Source of the DNA: an uncultured Tannerella sp. | GTDB lineage: Bacteria; Bacteroidota; Bacteroidia; Bacteroidales; Tannerellaceae | Assembly (NCBI GenBank): GCA_938036405.1 | Contig: CALHPT010000165.1 | Location: 1 to 6,959, forward strand | DNA length: 6,959 bases | Direction of reading: 5' to 3' | Part shown: piece by piece, positions 1 to 6,959 of the stretch | Layout of the letters: every line of letters begins with the position of its first letter | How positions within the stretch are numbered: the first letter of the stretch is position 1 | Translations under genes and position numbers: made by a program | The notes under the pieces: model-generated | What the model saw: the letters and a program-made list of their open reading frames with translations, nothing else | What the model was told of the DNA's origin: nothing | Database searches by the model: none

Positions 1-8
1 CCTGGCTC

Positions 9-35
9 GGGGGGCTTGGGGGAGGGGTTGGTGGG
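9..35 (+). other. Potential G-quadruplex motif upstream of the first promoter
   Basis: Four G-runs lie in succession at 9-14, 18-22, 24-27 and 33-35, with loops of 3, 1 and 5 bases. This satisfies the standard pattern of four runs of at least three G with loops of 1-7. A 6-bp inverted repeat, GGCTCG at 4-9 and CGAGCC at 42-47, brackets the block and could close it as a stem. The motif sits about 55-80 bases upstream of the -33 box of the following promoter. Whether it folds or has any role is unknown. It could also be skewed composition at the end of an unseen upstream element. Apart from this motif, the promoter and the leader, nothing else was recognised in 1-188. Confidence 0.5.
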
Positions 36-88
36 ATGAAACGAGCCTATCGGAGGGGCCGGGAAGACATGAAATCGTGTTCCTCACT

Positions 89-119
89 TTTGGATATGAC
101 CCATGTGGGCCTACTTTTG
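89..119 (+). promoter_or_regulatory. Bacteroidetes-type sigma-ABfr promoter for the hypothetical gene at 189
   Basis: A TTTG at 89-92 (-33 element) is followed after exactly 19 bp by TACTTTTG at 112-119, a full match to the Bacteroidetes -7 consensus TAnnTTTG. Transcription would start a few bases after 119, giving a 5' leader of roughly 60-65 nt. The leader is A-rich and holds a small possible hairpin (GATG 125-128, CATC 133-136) that is too weak to call. Confidence 0.7.
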
Positions 120-172
120 TCGCCGATGAAAACATCATCATAACCCATAACGAGCACATACACATTAAAAAG

Positions 173-179
173 AAAGGAA
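173..179 (+). promoter_or_regulatory. Ribosome binding site of the gene at 189
   Basis: AAAGGAA lies in an A-rich stretch and ends 9 bases before the ATG at 189. It is the clearest Shine-Dalgarno-like sequence in the window and supports the chosen start. Confidence 0.55.
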
Positions 180-188
180 CATCACCCC

Positions 189-770
189 ATGGCATTAGAC
201 AATCTGATTTCAGTTTCATTTACCAGTGAGGAGCTGACGAAGATCTCCGCAGCCATTGAGCAGATCAACACGGTGCTCAAAGACAAGGCGATCAACCTTA
301 CGCCCGAGGATCGCCGACAGTATGGCAGCATTGCCGACCGCAATAAGTTGCTGGTAGACAAGGCCAAGTTTTACATGGAAAAGGCGCCTACGACTGTGCC
401 GAAGACCATCGACAAGGCCGAGTTCGACCGCGACTATGCAGCGCGCGGACAAGTGGAAGGACCGCTCCGCGAGCTGACGATGGTTGCTGAAAAGTTGCGC
501 GACACGAAGACGTTGCTCGATTACGACAACTTGCAAGTGGCACAGGCCTATTATCGTTACGTGAAATTCTTATCCGAGCAGAACGAGCCGGGCACGACAA
601 CCATCTATCAGGACCTGAAGCAGCACTACCACGGAGGCAGAAAGGTTGAGGGTAAGGAGAAAAAGCCGGACAACAAGAAGCCGGACAATAAAAAACCAGA
701 CGAGAAGAAGCCTGATAACGGCAAGAAGCCCGATAACGGCGAGCCTGACATCCACCTTCCGGAGGAGTAA
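189..770 (+). CDS. Conserved hypothetical helical protein with KKPDN-repeat tail
   Basis: This encodes 193 residues of no recognised function. Residues 1-150 are charged and predicted helical, with no signal peptide or membrane segment, so a cytoplasmic location is likely. The start (MALDNLISVSFT) and blocks such as LTPEDRRQYG (37-46), DKAEFDRDYAAR (75-86) and KLRDTKTLLDYDN (102-114) resemble, from memory, a family of uncharacterised Bacteroidetes and spirochaete proteins. That resemblance is a recollection and was not searched. Residues 156-187 form a hydrophilic tail of KKPDN-like repeats ending in an acidic DIHLPEE. The start is supported by an RBS 9 bp upstream and a promoter ending at 119. 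The gene is monocistronic: it has its own promoter, a strong terminator follows at 803-846, and the next gene is convergent. The tail could be a flexible linker or an electrostatic binding segment. Confidence 0.85.
   Translation: MALDNLISVSFTSEELTKISAAIEQINTVLKDKAINLTPEDRRQYGSIADRNKLLVDKAKFYMEKAPTTVPKTIDKAEFDRDYAARGQVEGPLRELTMVAEKLRDTKTLLDYDNLQVAQAYYRYVKFLSEQNEPGTTTIYQDLKQHYHGGRKVEGKEKKPDNKKPDNKKPDEKKPDNGKKPDNGEPDIHLPEE
660..749 (+). repeat. In-frame 15-bp coding repeat (KKPDN units)
   Basis: About six units of a Lys-Lys-Pro-Asp-Asn theme encode residues 158-187 of the upstream protein. The first four units are strict 5-residue repeats; the last two carry an extra Gly or replace the Lys pair. 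The codons drift between units (ccg, cca, cct and ccc for Pro; gac and gat for Asp), so the peptide is kept while the DNA has diverged. That argues against a very recent slippage expansion. Confidence 0.75.
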
Positions 771-802
771 TTAAGAGAGCAAAGCGCTTTCCTCCGTATG
801 AC

Positions 803-846
803 GTTCGGAATCTATCCCACCGGGGGTAGGTTCCGAACTTGTTTTT
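803..846 (+). terminator. Strong Rho-independent terminator of the hypothetical gene
   Basis: The arm 803-818 pairs with 823-838 over 16 consecutive base pairs, two of them U-G wobbles (811-830 and 815-826), around a 4-nt loop ACCG at 819-822. TTGTTTTT follows at 839-846. The stem starts 32 bp after the stop codon of the + strand gene. The - strand has an A-tract rather than a T-tract at this side, so the element works only for rightward transcription. The outer 8 bp (GTTCGGAA and TTCCGAAC) are the same core as in the tandem array that follows. Confidence 0.85.
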
Positions 847-853
847 ACCTCCT

Positions 854-880
854 TCGGAACGTGGTGAAATACCGTTCCGA
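854..880 (+). other. Possible hairpin formed by two adjacent array units
   Basis: TCGGAAC at 854-860 pairs perfectly with GTTCCGA at 874-880. After a 2-nt bulge, GGT 863-865 pairs with ACC 871-873 around the loop GAAAT. No T-tract follows, so it is not a terminator. The same bases can instead pair with neighbouring units (for example 853-860 with 896-903), so the array could adopt alternative structures if transcribed. Confidence 0.4.
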
Positions 881-1040
881 GGTGGGTATAATGACGTTCC
901 GAACGTAATTAAATACCCTTCCGAGGTAATCGTAATCATGTTCCGGAGGTGATTAAATACCACTCTGAACGTGATAAATACCCCTCGGAACGGTATTAAA
1001 TACCCTTCGGAACGGTTTAAATACCCTTCGGGACGGTATT

Positions 1041-1811
1041 TCAGCCCTTCGGCGTGCGATGGATGGTGCGTGCGTCGGCCTGGGCGGTGGACATGACGAG
1101 GATGTCCTGGAGGTCGACGTGCGCGGGGGCGGTGAGGGCGAAGCGGATGGTGCGGGCGATGTCGTCGGCCGAGAGCGGCGTGTAGCCGTCGTAGACGCTG
1201 GCGGCGCGTTGGTTGTCGCCCTTGAAGCGGACGATGGAGAACTCCGTCTCCACGGCCCCGGGGCAGATGAGGCTCACGCGGATGCCGTAGGGTAGGAGGT
1301 CCTGACGCATGCCTTGGCTGAGGGCGCGCACGGCGTGCTTCGTGGCGCAGTAGACGGCGCCGCCGGGGTAGACCTCGTGGCCGGCGATGGAGCCGAGGTT
1401 GACGATGTGTCCAGCGCGGCGGGCGACCATGCCCGGGGCGACGGCGCGGGTGACGTAGAGCAGGCCTTTGATGTTGGTGTCGATCATGCGTTCCCAGTCG
1501 TCGGGGTCGCCCTCGTGGATCGACTCGAGACCGACGGCCAGTCCGGCGTTGTTGATGAGCGTGTCGATGGCCTGCCATTCGTCGGGCAGACTGGCGATGG
1601 CTTCTTCGACGGACTCACGGCGGCGGACATCGAAAGCGAGCGCCAGGAAGCGGCTCTTGGGGTAGGTCCGGGCCAGCTCGTCGCGGAGGGCTTCGAGGCG
1701 TTCGCGGCGTCGGCCGGTGAGGATCAGGTGGTGGCCGTCCTGGGCCAATAGGTGGGCCGTAGCCCGACCGATGCCTGCGGTGGCACCGGTGATCATTGTG
1801 ATGTGTGCCAT
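1041..1811 (-). CDS. YdfG-like SDR family NADP(H)-dependent oxidoreductase
   Basis: This 256-residue classical short-chain dehydrogenase/reductase forms a single Rossmann domain. Visible motifs are the nucleotide-binding TGATAGIG (8-15), an Arg cluster TGRRRERL (32-39) after beta-2 that favours NADP(H), DV at 61-62, NNAG (87-90), and the catalytic set N113, S141, Y154 and K158 (YCATK), followed by PG at 184-185. Length and motif spacing fit the YdfG group, which oxidises L-allo-threonine, serine and related 3-hydroxy acids or reduces malonic semialdehyde. The true substrate cannot be read from sequence. The protein is soluble with no signal peptide. It starts 4 bp after the stop of the PAS gene with no good Shine-Dalgarno, so translational coupling is likely. 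The gene is unusually GC-rich: 43 of 60 bases in 1081-1140 are G or C. Its last codons merge into the 22-bp array. Confidence 0.9.
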   Translation of the reverse strand: MAHITMITGATAGIGRATAHLLAQDGHHLILTGRRRERLEALRDELARTYPKSRFLALAFDVRRRESVEEAIASLPDEWQAIDTLINNAGLAVGLESIHEGDPDDWERMIDTNIKGLLYVTRAVAPGMVARRAGHIVNLGSIAGHEVYPGGAVYCATKHAVRALSQGMRQDLLPYGIRVSLICPGAVETEFSIVRFKGDNQRAASVYDGYTPLSADDIARTIRFALTAPAHVDLQDILVMSTAQADARTIHRTPKG

Positions 1812-1815
1812 AATG

Positions 1816-2160
1816 TCACTCTGTTTTGGGTTTGCGAATCTTGTGATCCATCTCGAAGGGGATGACCATGGATAGCTCCATGAATCCCATGTATTGGCCG
1901 TCCTCGTACCAGGGGATCTGGTAGATGAGCTTCTTGCGACCGTTCTTTTCGATCGTGTAGACGTGTTTGCGTTCGTTACGCATCATGTCTTCGAGCATCG
2001 TGCGGGCGGGCTCGGGGTGACAATCGATTACATTGCTGCCGATCAGCTCCTGTCCGGGCTTGAGGTTCACCTCGCGCGATTGGTTGTTCATATCAATGAT
2101 CCGTCCCTCGCGGTCGCAGACGGTGACGGCGATGTCGGCTTCTTGGAAATACTTCATCAT
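1816..2160 (-). CDS. Small stand-alone PAS-domain protein
   Basis: The 114-residue protein is essentially one PAS fold with no kinase, cyclase or DNA-binding output domain. Residues 6-30 (FQEADIAVTVCDREGRIIDMNNQSRE) are the PAS start, with the typical D-x-x-G-x-I-x-x-x-N pattern. IGSNVIDCHPE (40-50) carries the Cys-His-Pro motif seen in PAS_10/DUF438-type domains. YEDGQYMGFMEL (85-96) is the closing beta-hairpin. The motif assignment rests on family knowledge, not a search. The ligand is unknown. Two consecutive ATG codons (2160 and 2157) can serve as start; no clear RBS precedes them. The gene lies 4 bp upstream of the SDR gene and they probably share a transcript. No promoter matching the Bacteroidetes consensus was found in 2161-2290, so it may depend on read-through from gcvP or a non-canonical promoter. 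Confidence 0.8.
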   Translation of the reverse strand: MMKYFQEADIAVTVCDREGRIIDMNNQSREVNLKPGQELIGSNVIDCHPEPARTMLEDMMRNERKHVYTIEKNGRKKLIYQIPWYEDGQYMGFMELSMVIPFEMDHKIRKPKTE

Positions 2161-2182
2161 AAGTGGGGGGACTCTAAAAACG

Positions 2183-2238
2183 AAAATCTAAAATCGAAAG
2201 AAGCCCGGCCGCTCTCTACGAAAGGAGTGACCGGGCTT
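2183..2238 (-). terminator. Probable terminator downstream of gcvP
   Basis: On the - strand, AAGCCCGG (2238-2231) pairs perfectly with CCGGGCTT (2208-2201), with partial extra pairing inside a 22-nt loop. A U-rich stretch follows (CTTTCGATTTTAGATTTT at 2200-2183). It lies about 50 bp after the gcvP stop and in the right orientation. The T-run is interrupted, so termination may be partial, which would let some transcript continue into the PAS-SDR pair. Confidence 0.55.
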
Positions 2239-2260
2239 ACCTGTTACACTATATCTACGC

Positions 2261-2280
2261 GTACATTATATATAACGTAC
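2261..2280. repeat. AT-rich 20-bp near-palindrome after gcvP
   Basis: GTAC at 2261-2264 and GTAC at 2277-2280 flank the perfect palindrome TTATATATAA at 2266-2275. Only the pair 2265/2276 breaks the symmetry, so 9 of 10 position pairs are complementary. It sits 10 bp beyond the gcvP stop codon and before the terminator stem. It could be a dimeric protein site or part of the 3' end structure. The low-complexity TATATA centre reduces its significance. Confidence 0.45.
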
Positions 2281-2290
2281 ACATGGGGGA

Positions 2291-5152
<2,862 letters not shown>

Positions 5153-5173
5153 TGTCTCTTGATTGTATGATGA

Positions 5174-5818
5174 TTATAAGTAAGGATTCTCATTTCTCTC
5201 TATGCCGACGGTAGTCGCGGGGCCATGACCTGAATAGACGACCGTCGCATCGGGCAGGGTTAGGAGCTTCTCGTGGATGGCCGTGATGAGCGTCCGAAAG
5301 TCGCCGCCCCATAGGTCTGTCCGTCCGATACTGCCTTGAAACAACGCGTCGCCGGACAGCACAAAGCCGTCCTGCGACGCATAAAAGGAGAGGCTGCCCG
5401 GTGAATGGCCCGGCGTAGCCAGCACTTGTAATTCCGACTGTCCGAAGCGCACCGTGTCGCCCTCGGCCAGGTATTTCGTCACCGGAACCGTCTCGAACGC
5501 TTTGCTGGGCGGCAATCCCAGTCCTGCCATTTGTTCTCCAAGCGATGGCAACGCCTCCACATCCGTGCGCGATGCTTCGGGCTGTAACCCATAGGTGTCG
5601 TGGATAAAGGCGTTACCAATGATGTGGTCGAAGTGCAGATGTGTGCAGAGCAGCCTGACCGGCGTCAGCCCCTGTTCCTCGATATAAGCGGAGAGTGTGC
5701 GCCGCTCACGTTCGGTCATGCAACCACAATCCACAATGACGGCCTCCCGTGTCTCGTCACTGAGCACGTAGGTATTCTCCCCGAAGGGATTGAATTCAAA
5801 CTGTTTGATCGTAATCAT
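5174..5818 (-). CDS. MBL-fold metallohydrolase, glyoxalase II-like
   Basis: The 214-residue protein has the complete metal site of the metallo-beta-lactamase superfamily: THLHFDH (59-65; H60, H62, D64, H65), H138 in ATPGHSPGS, D157 in LSGDALF and H198 in YSGHGP. The GRTD motif (165-168) after the bridging Asp is typical of the glyoxalase II/YcbL-type hydrolase branch, which cleaves thioesters such as S-lactoylglutathione. It is shorter than classical GloB (about 250 residues) and lacks that enzyme's C-terminal glutathione-binding helical domain, so the physiological substrate is uncertain. It is not an antibiotic-resistance beta-lactamase: there is no signal peptide and the motif context is wrong. 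The start overlaps the rsmG stop as ATGA (5818-5815), so translation is likely coupled. gcvP follows after 21 bp. Confidence 0.93.
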   Translation of the reverse strand: MITIKQFEFNPFGENTYVLSDETREAVIVDCGCMTERERRTLSAYIEEQGLTPVRLLCTHLHFDHIIGNAFIHDTYGLQPEASRTDVEALPSLGEQMAGLGLPPSKAFETVPVTKYLAEGDTVRFGQSELQVLATPGHSPGSLSFYASQDGFVLSGDALFQGSIGRTDLWGGDFRTLITAIHEKLLTLPDATVVYSGHGPATTVGIERNENPYL

Positions 5819-6435
5819 AGGGGGATATAGACGATTTGCTTGGTCTTGAAATAGGGTTCTTGGAAATAGGCATCGATGTCGAGGCGTACGGCCTGCTTCT
5901 TGAATGGTGCGATTTCGTGTTGCAGTTCTCCACCTTTGAGGCAGATCAACCCGTTGGGAAGCGCGTTTTGTTGTTCCTCGCGGATATTCTTTCGCACCAA
6001 TGCAGCCAAATCGCGCAACGGCATCACCGCCCGACTCACCACGAAGTCAAATCGGCCCCGTTCGTCCTCCACGCGTTCGTGGCACGTCGTCACATTCTCC
6101 AGCTCAAGTGCGTCCGCCACGGCCTGCGCCACACGGATCTTCTTCCCCACGCTGTCCACCAAATGGAATGTCACTTCGGGAAAAAGGATGGCCAACGGAA
6201 TACCCGGAAAACCGCCACCCGTACCCACGTCCATCACCGCCGACCCCGCTTGAAAACGAATCATCCGCTCGATGCTCAGCGAGTGTAGCACGTGATGCAC
6301 GTAAAGATTTTCGATGTCACGACGCGAGATCACGTTGATCTTCCCGTTCCAGTCCGTGTAGAGTGCACCCAGCGCCTCAAAACGGCGGCGTTGCCCCTCG
6401 TCCAAATCCGGGAAATAGCGTGTAATAGCCTCCAT
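5815..6435 (-). CDS. rsmG: 16S rRNA (guanine(527)-N(7))-methyltransferase
   Basis: The 206-residue RsmG/GidB uses S-adenosylmethionine to methylate N7 of G527 in 16S rRNA in the small subunit; loss is known to give low-level streptomycin resistance. Visible motifs (numbered from the ATG) are WNGKINVISRRD (29-40), the SAM-binding VGTGGGFPGIPLA (70-82), LVDSVGKK (92-99) at the acidic end of beta-2 and VSRAV (133-137). Length and order fit the family. The ATG at 6435 (MEAITRYFPDLDE) is preferred because its N-terminus matches other Bacteroidales RsmG proteins. An in-frame TTG at 6444 would add three residues and overlap the preceding stop as TTGA. The gene starts 5 bp after the DUF3298 gene and overlaps the hydrolase gene by 4 bp. 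Confidence 0.96.
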   Translation of the reverse strand: MEAITRYFPDLDEGQRRRFEALGALYTDWNGKINVISRRDIENLYVHHVLHSLSIERMIRFQAGSAVMDVGTGGGFPGIPLAILFPEVTFHLVDSVGKKIRVAQAVADALELENVTTCHERVEDERGRFDFVVSRAVMPLRDLAALVRKNIREEQQNALPNGLICLKGGELQHEIAPFKKQAVRLDIDAYFQEPYFKTKQIVYIPL

Positions 6436-6440
6436 TCCGA

Positions 6441-6959
6441 TCAAAAAGCAAGATGGGCAATTGGGCTATCCTTACGCAGCAGATGGCGGATTTTATCGTA
6501 CGGAATGCGCACCGATGTGGCTCCTAGCGCGCCTGCCGCGATGTCGTTTTCATTGAACGTATAAGTGATCCCGATATCGTCCACATAGAAATTGCGGTTC
6601 GGGTAAATCTCATTGATATTATAGAAGCCGATATTTTCCAGATCCACCACCTTATCGACATTGTTATTTAGCGCTATGGCGTCCACGATGATCTTTGCCA
6701 GATCGTCCTTGTAATCCTCGTTGAAAATCTCGCTTTCCGTCACGCGATTGCCCGTCTTCAGATCGATCACCCAGTTGGTGTACGTGCGGACCGCAACCGG
6801 TGCCCCCGTGTTGTACTCCCGATAGACGGAGTAGCACAGCAGGTTGTTTTGGTTGTACAGGATGCTATCGTTCAGCAGCTCATATTCCGGTAACGACGGC
6901 CGGTCGGAGGTGTCAAATTCCTCGCCCTCGAAGTCCATTACCGCCGTGCGGTCCTCCGT
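6441..6959 (-). CDS. DUF3298/RsiV-like protein, C-terminal part (5' end outside window)
   Basis: The frame is open to the window edge, giving 172 visible residues. An ATG at 6938 is internal rather than a convincing start, because seven more codons continue upstream (T E D R T A V) without a stop. The C-terminal domain resembles DUF3298/RsiV: TYTNWVIDLKTGNRVTESEIF, then a run of charged helix, NRNFYVDDIGITYTFNENDIAAGALG, and the closing VRIPYDKIRHLL. In Bacteroidales such domains usually belong to lipoproteins of roughly 250-300 residues facing the periplasm; the signal peptide and N-terminal domain would lie beyond 6959. The founding member, RsiV, is an anti-sigma factor that senses lysozyme, but no sigma factor is visible here and most family members have no assigned role. 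Its stop is 5 bp from the rsmG ATG, so co-transcription is likely. Composition is less GC-rich than the SDR gene (28 of 60 G/C at 6661-6720). Confidence 0.8.
   Translation of the reverse strand, partial: TEDRTAVMDFEGEEFDTSDRPSLPEYELLNDSILYNQNNLLCYSVYREYNTGAPVAVRTYTNWVIDLKTGNRVTESEIFNEDYKDDLAKIIVDAIALNNNVDKVVDLENIGFYNINEIYPNRNFYVDDIGITYTFNENDIAAGALGATSVRIPYDKIRHLLRKDSPIAHLAF

Larger units (their letters stand above)
803..1054. repeat. Degenerate 21-22 bp tandem array between convergent genes
   Basis: The core TTC(C/G)GAAC, with variants ending in AGG, begins at 831, 853, 875, 897, 919, 941, 963, 984, 1006, 1027 and 1048. Spacings are 22 seven times in total, 21 three times, with an earlier copy at 804 in the terminator arm 27 bp upstream. 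A second conserved block, (T)AAATACC, follows in many units near 867, 911, 955, 976, 998 and 1019. Both blocks are close to self-complementary: TTCSGAA within a unit, and GGTATT with AATACC between neighbours. Units diverge from each other but the period is nearly invariant. The array fills the whole gap between the + strand gene ending at 770 and the - strand gene ending at 1041, and the last unit overlaps that stop codon. There are no spacers, so it is not a CRISPR array. The function is unknown. Confidence 0.85.

Noticed and set aside
781..790. Perfect 10-bp palindrome AAAGCGCTTT
   Set aside because: It is too short and has no loop, so it cannot form a useful hairpin. It is a plausible chance palindrome next to the real terminator.
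831..1054. CRISPR array
   Set aside because: The units are contiguous at 21-22 bp with no unique spacers, the repeats are degenerate, and no cas genes are present.
831..1054. Iteron-type replication origin
   Set aside because: The 22-bp period resembles plasmid iterons, but there is no replication initiator gene, no DnaA box was identified and the surroundings are chromosomal housekeeping genes.
388..1578. Long - strand open frame (396 codons) across the array and both neighbouring genes
   Set aside because: It overlaps the 3' part of the + strand gene and the SDR gene in other frames. Its product is a low-complexity Arg/His/Pro string followed by translated 22-bp repeats, with no domain. 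It is a by-product of high GC content.
2183..2190. Promoter for the PAS-SDR pair (TAGATTTT on the - strand)
   Set aside because: It matches the -7 consensus TAnnTTTG except for the final G, but there is no TTTG at the right distance upstream, and the sequence is already explained as the U-tract of the gcvP terminator.
5174..5818. Beta-lactamase resistance gene
   Set aside because: The metal motif is shared by the whole superfamily. The GRTD motif, lack of a signal peptide and operon context indicate a glyoxalase II-like housekeeping hydrolase.
6436..6444. TTG start for rsmG at 6444
   Set aside because: It adds only three residues. The ATG at 6435 gives the N-terminus expected of Bacteroidales RsmG, although the TTGA overlap with the preceding stop keeps the alternative possible.

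Overview
The window looks like chromosomal DNA from a Bacteroidales bacterium, probably close to Tannerella/Porphyromonadaceae. The evidence is a clean Bacteroidetes-type promoter (TTTG, 19 bp, TAnnTTTG) upstream of the first gene, weak or absent Shine-Dalgarno sequences in front of most genes, and proteins (RsmG, GcvP, an RsiV-like DUF3298 protein) that read as Bacteroidales versions. The genus is an inference from memory of protein families, not a search result.

Layout. (1) 1-188: non-coding upstream region with a G-rich four-run block, the promoter and a short A-rich leader. (2) 189-770, + strand: a conserved hypothetical helical protein with a Lys-Pro-Asp repeat tail, closed by a very strong intrinsic terminator at 803-846. 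(3) 803-1054: a degenerate tandem array with a 21-22 bp period, filling the gap between two convergent genes. Its conserved core TTC(C/G)GAAC is the same sequence that forms the terminator arms, and its last unit runs over the stop codon of the next gene. (4) 1041-2160, - strand: a two-gene unit in which a small stand-alone PAS-domain protein is followed after 4 bp by a YdfG-like short-chain dehydrogenase/reductase. (5) 2161-2290: a 130-bp gap with a terminator for the upstream transcript and an AT-rich 20-bp near-palindrome. (6) 2291-6959, - strand: a tightly packed cluster in transcription order of a DUF3298/RsiV-like protein (5' end outside the window), rsmG, a glyoxalase II-type metallo-beta-lactamase-fold hydrolase, and gcvP (glycine decarboxylase). 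Its junctions are 5 bp, a 4-bp overlap and 21 bp.

How the parts work together. The - strand cluster is housekeeping: 16S rRNA m7G methylation, thioester or glyoxalase-type hydrolysis, and the P protein of the glycine cleavage system, whose T, H and L partners are not in this window. The PAS-SDR pair may couple a small sensor to an NADP(H) oxidoreductase, but this is inferred only from adjacency. No mobile element, CRISPR array, tRNA or rRNA was recognised. The least ordinary part is the 22-bp periodic array between the convergent genes and its relation to the terminator.
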